64,000 nucleotides of DNA from Scilla litardierei (Eukaryota > Streptophyta > Magnoliopsida > Asparagales > Asparagaceae), in the NCBI GenBank assembly GCA_030789695.1, contig CM061136.1, positions 128,750,648 to 128,814,647 on the forward strand, written 5' to 3'. Both the position numbers and the translations under genes were made by a program. Positions 1 through 9,576 of this stretch are shown piece after piece. The first letter of the stretch is position 1; each line of letters opens with the position of its first letter. Under the pieces are notes generated by a model. It saw only the letters and a list, made by a program, of their open reading frames with translations, was not told where the DNA came from and did no database searches.

Positions 1-1299
1 GCTCCCCTTTTTGAACTGCAACTTTGTCTTCATCCCGTACACACAGGATTCACAGAATTCTACACTCTCATTCGAGGATTCAATCAACTTTCTTCTTCGA
101 AATACATCGAGGGTCTCGTCACATGGATGACCCAAACGGTAATGCCATAACTTGGTTGAATCTCCGGAAACTGAGCTCGTAGTGCTTACGTCTGCTTCAC
201 CTTCAACTATGGTACCTTGAAGGGCATATAGGTTTCCCACCTTCTTTCCCTTCATCATAACCATGGCTCCTTTCGAAACTCGAAGTGGGTCCTTTTCAAA
301 GACCGAATTACATCTGGCATTGTCCAATACGCCTATGGAGATTAGGCTCTTCCATAGATCTGGAACAAGCCTCACATCGACTAGTGTATGCACTATGCTG
401 TTATGCATCTTTATCCGAAAGATTCCAAAACCCGCAGTTTAACACACTGCAATGTTCCCAATGAGAATTGAACCTCCATCCTCCTTGGAACGGTATGTCG
501 AGAACCAACTCCTATGAGGAGTATGGTACGAGCATCCACTGTCTATGAGCCATGCCAAATTTGCTTCTCCTGCAATACCTGTGGCAAACATCTCGGTAAC
601 TTTACCTTCATCATGGACCTGCTTCCCATCAATCCCTAAAGATACCAAACCGGAATACTTCTCGGTTTCCTTGCCTTTCTTACTAACCTTGTTAGGGCAA
701 TGGCTCGAATAACGACCCTTCTTCTGGCAATTGTAACATGTGATATTCGCAAACCTGTCCTGTGAATGTCTCGACTTGGAGCGGTCATTGTTCTTACTGA
801 AGCCTCCTCTCCTTTCCTGTCGACCCCTTACATGCAATGCCTCCTCACGATTACTCACATGATCTCTACCTTGAACCTTGCCACATAGTTGCTCTCTGTG
901 AAGCGTTGCCTTCACCTCTTCCACGGTGAGAGTAGTTTGGTTGTAAATCATCGATTGAACAAATTGATTATACTCCTCAGGTAATGAACACAGCAAGATA
1001 ACCGCTTGCTGTTCATCCTCAATCTTCACATCCATACCACGCAACTCGAGCACAATCCTGTTCAATTCATCCATGTGATCCTTCACCGCTGATCCAGACT
1101 ACATCTTGAGAGTATACAGCTGCTGAAGAAAATATAGTCGACGCGTGAAGGATTTCTTCATATATAGTCCCTCAAGCTTCTTCCACATGTCAGATGTCGT
1201 AGCCTCATCTAAGACTTCTCTCAGAACATTATCTGATAACGACAACTGAATCGGGCTGTACGCCTTCCTCTCCATATCCGCCTTAGCGGATTCTTTCAC
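1..1299 (-). pseudogene. copia gag-pol fragment (gag, protease, pre-integrase)
   Basis: Gag of the UBN2 type occupies about 1299-700, with a zinc knuckle of the CYNCQKKGRYSSHC form near 700-745. The aspartic protease motif DSGCSYHT lies near 530-550. Downstream is a GAG pre-integrase domain (LWHYRLGH near 145-165, then a CESC cysteine pair near 40-60). The frame is open except for TAG at 1096-1098 (a likely CAG to TAG change) and TAA at about 436-438. Upstream of 1299 the gag N-terminus is degraded. The family makes a capsid protein, a protease that matures it and an integrase; this copy would give only truncated products. Integrase core, RT and RNase H would lie left of the window. Confidence 0.85.
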
Positions 1300-1479
1300 C
1301 TCCTTATCAATATTCGATACATCGAATACGATCTGATAACATCCCGTCTACATACAAACATTCACACCTTCGTCTGCCAAATCCGAAAATCATTCAGACT
1401 GGTGAACAACTCAATGTTCAAAGTTACCAAATACACCATCTTTACTTCGACACTAACTTCTTTTGCAAACAAACTACAA

Positions 1480-1491
1480 GCTCTGATACCA
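1480..1491 (-). other. primer-binding site, tRNA-iMet type
   Basis: The minus strand reads TGGTATCAGAGC, the standard PBS complementary to the 3' end of initiator methionine tRNA in plant copia elements. It lies two bases inside the LTR edge at 1494 and fixes orientation and LTR boundary. Confidence 0.92.
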
Positions 1492-1990
1492 CTTGTTGGG
1501 AATAAAAGCACTGGTGCAAATGGACGCCCTTGGGATCCACGCGAAAAATAGCAACCCTAAAAGTTGATCAGAAATCTAGGGCTAGTAATGACCCCAATTC
1601 ACCCAACAAACTCCCAATTTGACCTTGCAATAGAAAGTAACAAACGAATCAAAGCAACATAACAATCAATCGTAGACACAAGAGAATTTACCATGGTCCG
1701 GTTGTAAACAACCTACATCTAGCATTCCGAGACGATTCCACTATCAGAGAGATCCATCAAACTAGGGTTACAAACTCGCTTCCTCTCACGTGAGTAATAA
1801 CTTGTTAAACCGCACAAGCCCTCACTAATCCACTCAAGGAAAATGAAAACAATGGAGGAATAGAAAAGGAAAACCTCACCTTTTCTCAAGAACTTCAAAA
1901 CCCTAAATAATCTCCAAGGGGGTGGCTAGAGGCTCTTCAAAACTCTAATAATCGAAATAGAGGCTTAACCTAGGCTAAAACAATTGTTAG

Positions 1991-1999
1991 ATTTAAATA
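1991..1999 (-). promoter_or_regulatory. TATA-like box of copia LTR
   Basis: The minus strand reads TATTTAAAT. It lies about 60 bp downstream, in element orientation, of the palindromic array at 2062-2380, as expected at the U3/R border. Inferred from position and sequence only. Confidence 0.5.
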
Positions 2000-2061
2000 C
2001 AATCCCCCAAAACCTGATAAAACGAGATCTGGCCGCTGCTTCTCTTGGCTGGGCCCGCGCA

Positions 2062-2380
2062 GACTCGGCCTGAGTCGGTCGACAGCCCGAGCTGCTCGAC
2101 CGAGCTGACATGCACTGCTTCCGCCGCTGGGTGGAGTTGAGTCGACTCGGTCGAGTAGTATAGCTACTCGGCCCGAGTCAGAATTCTCTGCAGAGCTCTC
2201 TTCAAACAGCAAGCTCTCGGGTTTCTGCGATCTTCAAAATCCTTCTGCAGCTCGACCGACCGAGTAGTAAGCTACTCGACCGAGTAGGAGGTCGCTCGAG
2301 TCATGGGAAAACCACCCCACAGCTCTCTATTTTCTGCTGCACCTACAGCTCGGTCGAGTAGCATGCTACTCGACCGAGTC
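2062..2380. repeat. U3 palindromic motif array, CTCGACCGAG type
   Basis: Repeated half-sites of the form CTACTCGACCGAGT and ACTCGGTCGAGTAG alternate in orientation, often as back-to-back hairpins such as the pair at 2350-2380. About ten motif copies are visible between 2062 and 2380. Confidence 0.85.
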
Positions 2381-2666
2381 ACCTGGGAAACCTTCCACAT
2401 GGGATTTGATTCAAAAAAACAACATGTATATCACATAGATTGACCTATCTGTGAGATCATCAAACTTGATATTAACAAAATTTACCTTTCATTTGCACTC
2501 AATACCCTAAGTCTCAACTCAGCTACTTTCCTAGACATATCCTGTCAGACCGAATCAATCATGGTCATAAGGAATACGCTAAAGTACCTATCACCAAGAT
2601 TGAGGCTTCGTCCGGGACTGAGCTGAGCGGTTCCGTCAGGGACTTCGTCCGAAGGTCCAGGCTTCC

Positions 2667-3178
2667 ATGTCCTCTGCTAGTTTCTCGACTATGAGGGAGG
2701 TGTTAGATGCTGTGAAGAATCATGAGACAATTTCGCACCTGCCTGACACTCCAGAGGACAGAGGAAGGCGCCCTATGGAGCAGTACCGACCACCTGCCAG
2801 GCCGATGATGAGACCAGTCCAGACTGTGCCATTCAAGAGACCTGGAGCAACAATGCAGCAGCAGAGAAAGGGTCCATGCCATTTCTGCGGCAAGCCCAGG
2901 CATGTTCATACCAACTGTAGGAGGAAGCTGGGTCTGTGTCTACTTTGTGGCGATGCTTCGCATGCTGCGAAGGATTGTCCGAGAGCCCGTAGTGCTGTTG
3001 TTGGAGCGCCAGCCCCGTTGCAGATGAGGGCGCCTGCCCCAGTTCAGAGAGGACCTGCCGTTCGTGGACCACCCTTGGTGCCACAGAGGCAGCTGTACCA
3101 GCGAGTGGTGCAGCCTCCGAGGTCGGTCTTTACTATGACTGCTGTGGAGACTGAGGAGCTGGATGGGGGTGATTGCAG
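2667..3178 (+). pseudogene. chromovirus gag C-terminus with two zinc knuckles
   Basis: The reading frame encodes the end of capsid (REVLDAVKNHE region at about 2695-2735) and nucleocapsid with a CX2CX4HX4C knuckle at about 2878-2920 (CHFCGKPRHVHTNC) and a second at about 2935-2980 (CLLCGDASHAAKDC), then a Pro/Arg-rich tail. Capsid-like coding continues upstream to about 2620 in the same frame but meets a stop, so the start at 2667 is only the first ATG left after truncation. Compared with the related copy at 19857 there is one extra G in the run near 3163-3167, which shifts the frame just before the intron-like gap at 3179. Confidence 0.8.
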
Positions 3179-3297
3179 GTAACATCTTGACCTAGTCGTT
3201 CCTTTTCATAACTATATTGTATTGCTAGTCTTGTTAGTGTTGTTTGTTTGTTTGATTGTTAGAGTAGTGTTTGACTTTAGACCCCTTGTTTTCTTAG
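3179..3297 (+). other. intron-like gap between gag and protease (119 nt)
   Basis: It begins GTAACATC, ends TTTTCTTAG and is T-rich. Coding similarity stops at GATTGCAG (3171-3178) and resumes at 3298. Removing it joins gag to the typical pre-protease segment in phase 1, allowing for the one-base indel upstream. The related element at 20377 has the same GCAG/GTAAC donor at the same codon position. Splicing is inferred, not shown. Confidence 0.6.
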
Positions 3298-6200
3298 GCG
3301 CCATTCTTGTGTCCTCTCACCCTGCTTTGGCTTTGTTTGACTCCGATGCATCCATGTGCATCATATCCCGGAGGTTTATGACAAAGCACTCCATTCCTTC
3401 CCACACACTTCCTAAGTGTTGGGACATCATCACAGGGAACGGAGTGGTGACTGTGAACCTGGGATGTCGGTCGATTCCCTTAGTGGTTAGCAGACATGAG
3501 TTATATGAAGATTTCATCGTCCACGATCTGCCGCATTTCGATGTCGTCCTAGGCATCGATTGGCTGGGAGATTTCCACGCTTCGATCGATTGTCACGGCA
3601 AGAGAGTGGTTTTCCAGATTCCAGGCCATCCGGAGTTCGAGTTCTGCAGCAGAGATGAGTCGCTTGGGCTCATCAGATTTCGGGCCAAGCCGGAGGTGCC
3701 GATCGTTGCAGCGTTGCAGATGGAGATGGAGATCGACCGACCAGTGGTTGTCAGAGACTTTGACGACGTCTTTCCGGAGGATATCTCGGGTCTGCCACCC
3801 GACAGGGCTTTGGAGTTCGGTATCGATCTGATGCCGGGTGCCCAGCCGATATCGAAGGCGCCGTATCGGATGGCTCCTGCGGAGCTTGAGGAGCTGTGGA
3901 AGCAGTTGGATGAGTTGTTGCAGAAGGGTTTCATCCACCCTAGTATGTCACCGTGGGGTGCACCTGTGTTGCTTGTGAAGAAGAAGGATGGGTCATGCAG
4001 GATGTGCGTGGATTATCGAGGATTGAATGCTGTCACCGTGAAGAACAAGTATCCGCTGCCGCGCATCGATGACATTTTTGATCAGCTGGGAGGTTCGAGA
4101 GTTTTCTCGAAGTTGGATTTGAGGAGCGGATATCAACAGCTGAAGGTGAAGAAAGATGACATTCCGAAGACAGCTTTCCGGACGAAGTACGGGCACTATG
4201 AGTTTATGGTAATGCCTTTCGGCGTGACTAATGCTCCAGCTGTGTTCATGAACCTTATGAACTTGATTTTCTACGACTTCTTAGATAAGTTTGTTGTGAT
4301 TTTCATCGAAGACATTCTTATTTACTCGAAGTCTGAAGAGGAGCACAACTGTCATCTGAGGATAGTGTTGGAGACGCTGAGGCGACACAAGTTGTATGCC
4401 AAGTATGGCAAGTGCGAGTTCTGGCTGGACAGAGTCGTGTTTCTGGGATACGTGGTGTTCGGTGATGGCATACCTGTGGATCCAGAGAAGGTCAGAGCAG
4501 TTCGAGATTGGCCGACTCCGCAGTCAGCATCCGACATCAGGAGCTTCCTTGGTTTAGCAGGCTATTATCGGCGGTTCATCAAGGATTTCTCAAAGATTGC
4601 TGAGCCGATGACGAAGCTGACGAGGAAGGATGTGGAGTTTCAGTGGTCTGATGCTTGTGAGGAGGATTTCAGTATCTTGAAGGCGAGGTTGACCTCAGTA
4701 CCAGTTTTGGCAGTACCGGATCGAAGCGGAGGTTTCGAAGTATATTGTGATGCATCAGGGAAGGGCTTAGGATGCGTTCTGCATCAGCATGGCCATGTGG
4801 TCGCGTATGCTTCTCGCCAGCTGAGGACACACGAGAAGAATTACCTGACGCACGATCTGGAGTTGGCAGCGGTGATCTTTGCATTGAAGATGTGGAGGCA
4901 CTTCTTACTGAGTGAGAGTGTGAAGATTTTCACCGATCACAAAAGTTTGAAGTACATATTCACGCAGAAGGAGCTCAACATGCGTCAGAGACGATGGTTG
5001 GAGCTCATGGCTGACTATGAGATAGATCTGCAGTATCATCCGGGGAAGGTGAACGTAGTGCCTGGTGCCTTGAGTAGACTTCCTACTGCTATGATGCTAA
5101 CTGCTGACTGGAGGATTCAGCAGGGGCTGAAGGAGATGGATTTGGAGGTTGTCCTACCTGGTGTGGTTCATTCTTTCATGAATTTGCAGATTCAGTCCAC
5201 GATCGTGGATCGGATCAAGGCAGCACAGGCAGGAGATCCGAAGTTGCAGAGGATCAGGAGGCAGGTTGAAGCTGGATTGCGTGCGAAGTTTGTGATTCAT
5301 GAGGATGGTTCGCTGCGGTACGACAGTAGACTCTGCGTACCCACGGGTGATGTTCGGGAGGAGCTTTTGAGCGAGGCTCATAGCTTGCCTTATTCTATAC
5401 ATCCTGGTGGCACCAAGATGTATAAGGACCTTCGACTGAATTACTGGTGGATTGGCATGAAGAGGAGTGTGGCACGGAGCGTTGCCAAGTGTTTGATATG
5501 CCAACAGGTGAAGGCCGAGCACCGTCGTACTGCTGGGTTGCTGGAACTGCTTCCTATTCCGGAGTGGAAGTGGCAACATATTACGATGGATTTCGTGACT
5601 GGTTTACCTCGGACCCCGAAACAGAATGATGTAGTCTGGGTGATCATTGATCGGTTGACTAAGTCTACGCATTTCATTCCTTTCCGAGTGGGCCAGTCTA
5701 CGGAAGCTTTGGCGAGAAAGTATCTAGAGGTAAAATTTCTTCTTTTACTTCATTTTGATTTTCCTCCTTGGGTTAGTTGTGACGTAGGCCGTGTACGTGC
5801 AGGAGATTGTACGCTTGCACGGGGTCCCCGTGAGCATCGTGTCTGATAGAGATACGAGATTCACATCTCAGTGCTGGAGAAGTCTGCAGGAGCATTTGGG
5901 TACGAGTCTGAGTTTCAGCACGGTGTACCACCCGCAGACTGATGGCCAGTCTGAGAGGACTATTCAGATTCTAGAGGATATGCTGCGAGCTTACACGCTC
6001 GATTTGAAGGGATCTTGGGAGGACCATCTCCAATTGGTGGAGTTTTCTTATAACAACTGCTACCAGGCGAGCATTGGCATGGCACCGTTTACTGCCTTAT
6101 ATGGGAGGAAATGTCGATCGCCACTGAGCTGGGATGACATTGGAGATCGGGAGCTGTTGGGTCCAGAGATGATAGTGGAAGCTGTGGATGTCATGAGAGA

Positions 6201-6696
6201 CATCAGGGAGAAGCTCAGAGTTGCTCAGGATCGTTTCAAGCATTGGGCGGATGCCAAGAGGAGACCTTTGGAGTTTCATCCTGGAGACCACGTCTTCCTG
6301 AAGATTTCTCCGAACCGCGGAGTTATTCGATTCAGGAAGAAGGGGAAGCTGAGTCCGAGGTACATCGGACCTTTCGATGTGCTGGAGTGTGTGGGAGCAG
6401 TGGCCTACCGCCTTGCTCTACCACCATCTTTGGTGGGGGTTCACGACGTTTTCCACGTATCTCAGTTACGTCGGTACGTCAGTGATCCATCGCACACGGT
6501 GGATTTCTCGGACATCACGGTCCATCCGGACCTGACATATGACCAGCAGCCCGTGCAGATTTTGGACCGTCGACAGAAGCAGCTGAGGAATAAGGTAGTC
6601 GACCTGGTGAGAGTGATGTAGCGTCACGGATCACCTGGAGAGTCCACCTGAGAGAGAGAGGATGAGAATAGAGAGCGTTATCCTCACCTATTCTGA
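3298..6696 (+). pseudogene. chromovirus pol (PR-RT-RNase H-INT-chromodomain), inactivated
   Basis: Protease sits near 3330-3370, but its D-S/T-G triad reads DSD. RT spans about 3800-4480 with [10 protein letters not shown] near 4110; the YxDD-type motif reads FIED (about 4300-4312), so a catalytic Asp is replaced by Glu. RNase H starts near 4740 ([10 protein letters not shown]) and has TDHKSLKY near 4935. Integrase has its HHCC zinc domain near 5400-5515 and the catalytic D, D and E near 5589, 5842 and 5950. A 73-nt gap at 5730-5802 breaks the frame. The tail at 6540-6696 is a chromodomain-like region cut by TAG 6619-6621 and TGA 6649-6651, both at expected Trp codons; coding similarity ends in a YPHLF motif before TGA 6694. 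Family role is reverse transcription and integration; this copy could do neither. Confidence 0.9.
5730..5802 (+). other. intron-like insertion in integrase (73 nt)
   Basis: It starts GTAAAATTTC, has a T-rich body and ends TACGTGCAG. Coding similarity is continuous from codon 5727-5729 (Glu) to codon 5803-5805 (Glu). The gap is not a multiple of three, so removing it exactly restores one frame. The GT and AG ends and AT-rich body fit a short plant spliceosomal intron. Confidence 0.62.
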
Positions 6697-6723
6697 TAGA
6701 AATTCCGAGGGCGGAATTTTCTT

Positions 6724-6736
6724 AAGGTGGGTAGGA
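6724..6736 (+). other. polypurine tract of chromovirus 1
   Basis: AAGGTGGGTAGGA directly precedes the LTR start TGTAACG. The same tract precedes the 3' LTR at 30043. Confidence 0.75.
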
Positions 6737-6756
6737 TGTAACGGCTGGTTTTTGTA

Positions 6757-6809
<53 letters not shown>

Positions 6810-6964
6810 ATTGTTCGGCTTCTTTCTTTTCTTTTCCGTATTCTTTCCCCTATCTGGAGCTGAGCGTGCTTCATGACGCTCTTGTCTTGGAGCCGGACCC
6901 ATCTTAGGAGTCCCTAGAACCCATCCCGAAGCTTCGCACTCCATTTGGAGACTTGGTGTGCATT

Positions 6965-7492
6965 TTAGTCGGTTCAAGAACAAGGACCGACCGACTAGAT
7001 GTCAATCTAGTCGGTCAGAAACTCTTCATGGACCGACTAGTTTCTGTCAGGTTTTTCCCTTGAGTTACTGTTTACCCTTAGTCGGTCTAAGTTCATCCAC
7101 CGACCGACTAGTTGCCGAACTAGTCGGTCAACACTTCTTCGCAGACCGACTAAGTTAGAGATCATTTCATGCAGTCGAGCTACTGTTTATTTTTAGTCGA
7201 TTTAAGAACGAATACCGACCGACTAATTGACGAACTAGTCGGTTAAGTTTTCTTCTCAGACTGACTAATTTTCAAAACTTCCTGTCGACCACTTTTACCC
7301 TTTAGTCGGTCAATGAACACTGGCCGACCGACTAGGTTGCAAACTAGTCGGTCGACGAGCCTTCATAGACCGACTAAATCTGCCAACCCTGTACCGACAC
7401 TGTTCTCTGTTTGCCTTTTAGTCGGTCACAGTTAGACGACCGACCGACTAGTTCCCAAACTAGTCGGTCAACCACCCTTCTCAGACCGACTA
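6965..7492. repeat. U3 palindromic array, TAGTCGGTC type, five ~115-bp units
   Basis: Twenty half-sites TAGTCGGTC or GACCGACTA alternate in orientation. They form five units of about 115 bp, most preceded by an ACTGTTTA-like spacer. Each unit can fold as two hairpins. Confidence 0.92.
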
Positions 7493-7540
7493 ACTGACCC
7501 CCGAAACCCTAGTTTTGACCTAGCCGCCGTTACGTTTTCT

Positions 7541-7548
7541 TATTTAAA
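7541..7548 (+). promoter_or_regulatory. TATA-like box of chromovirus 1 LTR
   Basis: TATTTAAA lies 48 bp downstream of the palindromic array and upstream of a pyrimidine-rich leader (7565-7740). The matching box in the related LTRs is TATTTATA at 17955 and 30769. Confidence 0.6.
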
Positions 7549-8611
7549 CACGCGACTGCTCTTCATTCCTCCTCATTGTTTTGAGTTGTTTGTTTCCCCA
7601 ACTCATCTCCTTCCCTTTCCTTGCCTCTTCTTCCTCCTCCTTTGCCTCCACCTTCTCCAAGGTCTTCCTCCCCTTCATCTTCATCTTCTTCCTTCTTCCT
7701 CCTTCCTCTTTTTCTCCCGTTTCTTCTTCTCTTTCCTGTTTTCCCACAAACAGCCGGCCACCCTCTCAGATCTGAGATCCACGGCCAAGCTCCGGCCGCC
7801 GTCTCTTCGCGTGACGATCCAACCTCAGTTCTAGCGACGACGACCCCGGGAGACGCCAAGATCTTCGTCATCACCTTCGGAGGCCAACGTCATCATCAAC
7901 AATCAACATTCCTCGATGCGCTACCCGTGGCCTAGGAATTTCCGGACGACGCAAAGTTTCCACCTTTCCAGATCTGACGCCGGATCTTCGTGCAATCGTT
8001 ATTTTCAGGTTGGTCCCCTAAATTCGTAGTAACTCACTCAATAGATAATCAAACCCTAATTAAAATCAGCAACCTAATCAAATTAAATTTACTTTCCGCT
8101 CCTCTTTAAAACGTTGCGCAACCGTAGATAAATCGACGAATGGACTTCTCGCATGTGCACATAGGGTAGATCGTCGACTAGGCTAAATACATTAAAAATG
8201 TGATTTTTGACAATTAGGTTAGTCCCGATAACCTAGACACAACCCTAATAGGAATTCTGAATCGTGAACTGACACCGTCGCCGTGTCACGATTTTCAGAC
8301 GCTTTTCCACCGACGAGACGTTTGGACGAGGCGTACCAGGGAGACGACGCACTCGCCACCACAGGCAAGTGTACCACTTGCGCTCTTGTCCATGCTTAGG
8401 CCCTAGTCTTGCTAGATTAGACATTTTGAACCACGAGAACCGGACGTGAAATGATAGCGTCCGGGACGCCCTGATGGCTCAGATTTGACAACGAAATCTG
8501 AGTCCAACAACAACAATTTTGACAATCATAGGATTGACATGCGCGTGCGTGAGTTGTGGACACCATAGTCTAACCCCTCCTGTTTTGTCGTGTCTTGTCC
8601 CGTTCCGTCTG

Positions 8612-8793
8612 CACAGCCCACTGGGCAATAGGGCACTCGCCTAGCCAGAGCGAGTGATCCCTTGTATTAGTTCACAGCCCGATGGGCAATTGGGCACCTG
8701 TCAAGCTAGAGCAGGTGATCCCATGTATTGATACACAGCTCAGAGAGCAATAGGGCACTTGTCAAGCTAGAGTAAGTGATCCCTTGTCCTGTC
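8612..8793 (+). repeat. three ~61-bp tandem repeats in LTR
   Basis: Units start at 8612, 8673 and 8734 with CACAGCCCACTGGGC-like sequence and share GGGCA(C/A)...AGTGATCCC. They are diverged copies inside the transcribed part of the LTR. Confidence 0.8.
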
Positions 8794-9143
8794 ACGATTC
8801 TTGGGGTTTTTGGGGTAGGGTTGAGCGTGCAAGCGGCAAGAGGGTCTGATCCCCCTCGAACCGAACAGGCGTGAACCCTTTCGTGTCTTGTCTTGTCTTG
8901 TCTGGATTTCAGTGTTCTGTCTTGTCTTGACACCTGTAGGCTAGTCCCGTGGTCGGTAGCACTCGCTACGACCATTACTTGTCGTGTTTACTTTCCTGTA
9001 GCGTGTACTTCTGTTGTTAAAATCTCAGCATGTTAATCAACCAGTAAAACATTGTTAAGTAATTGGTGCACTTGCAGTTTGGTCTAACATTTTCTTGTAG
9101 ACCTTACCTGACGTACAATTCCTTCTTTTGGTGCTGTACGTCA

Positions 9144-9242
9144 GGGATTGAGCCAGAGTACGTTGAGGAGACTGACTTGCCAGCTGACGTGGAGCCAGAG
9201 AGCGTCGATCCTGAGTACGACTCTGAGGAGGACCAGAGCTAG
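9144..9242 (+). other. short acidic reading frame in LTR, similar in a second LTR family
   Basis: A 32-codon stretch ending TAG at 9240-9242 encodes a Glu/Asp/Pro-rich peptide with PEYVEE, ADVEPE and DPEYDSEEDQ. An acceptor-like TACGTCAG directly precedes it. The LTR copies at 19262 and 32076 have a similar acidic peptide at the equivalent place (PEYLVEDE, ADAEPE, GEY, GDQ). No ATG is seen directly before this copy. Function unknown. Confidence 0.5.
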
Positions 9243-9576
9243 AGACTCCTCGTTGCAGTTTCCAGAGACGTTTATTACTTTTAGTTGGGTGCGTAGCACC
9301 TTTTGTTTCCTTGTCTAGGTTGGGTGCTTGCACCATTAGATTTACTTTTCTGCTGTTGTAGCCCTTCGGGTGTTGAGACTTGGTACTCTTGATATGTTGG
9401 AATAAAATGTGATGTTCTTTCCTTCTTGTACTTTTATTGTTCTGTACTAACATGCATGGACCTGTACCTTCGTCTTGGTACCACACAGACGCTTATTGGG
9501 TCAGGGCTCCGTAGCTCTGGCCTAAGCGGGCCTAGTCACGTATCGCCTCCGCTGTTTTGGGAAGCGGGGCGTGCCA

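Larger units (their letters stand above)
1..2570 (-). mobile_element. Ty1/copia retrotransposon, 5' half, cut by window edge
   Basis: Read on the minus strand the order is LTR (about 2570-1494), primer-binding site (1491-1480), gag, protease and pre-integrase domain, running off the window at base 1. PBS, gag zinc knuckle, a DSGCS protease motif and a LWHYRLGH pre-integrase motif together make a copia assignment secure. The left end lies outside the window. The right end is uncertain because the sequence passes into a truncated gypsy element around 2540-2600 and no matching LTR terminus is obvious. In-frame stops show it is not active. Confidence 0.88.
1494..2570 (-). repeat. 5' LTR of the copia element (far edge approximate)
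   Basis: The LTR starts next to the PBS (plus strand TGTTGGG at 1494, that is ...CCCAACA at the LTR 3' end). The outer edge is not resolved; the copia LTR must end before the gypsy gag sequence at about 2600. It holds a palindromic array and, 3' of that on the minus strand, a TATA-like box. Confidence 0.7.
2580..9576 (+). mobile_element. Ty3/gypsy chromovirus, 5'-truncated, decayed
   Basis: Order is gag C-terminus, protease, RT, RNase H, integrase, chromodomain remnant, polypurine tract and 3' LTR. The 5' LTR, PBS and gag N-terminus are missing. A TGTAACG LTR start after AAGGTGGGTAGGA, and a chromodomain remnant at the end of integrase, place it with Del/Tekay-like chromoviruses. Two GT-AG intron-like gaps interrupt the coding sequence. 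Several nonsense and active-site changes show it is dead. Confidence 0.88.
6737..9576 (+). repeat. 3' LTR of chromovirus 1 (2840 bp)
   Basis: It runs from TGTAACGGC after the polypurine tract to GTGCCA at 9571-9576, aligned with the GTGACA ends of the related LTRs at 19712 and 32526. It contains a (TA)n tract (6759-6806), a palindromic array, a TATA box, three ~61-bp tandem repeats and a short acidic ORF. Confidence 0.85.

Noticed and set aside
6965..7492. Regularly spaced palindromic repeats resembling a CRISPR array
   Set aside because: Motifs alternate in orientation, spacers are similar to one another, there are no cas genes, and the context is a plant LTR.
7544..7935. Lys/Glu-rich or Phe/Ser/Pro-rich frames
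   Set aside because: A pyrimidine-rich LTR leader keeps several frames open; nothing is conserved in the related LTRs.
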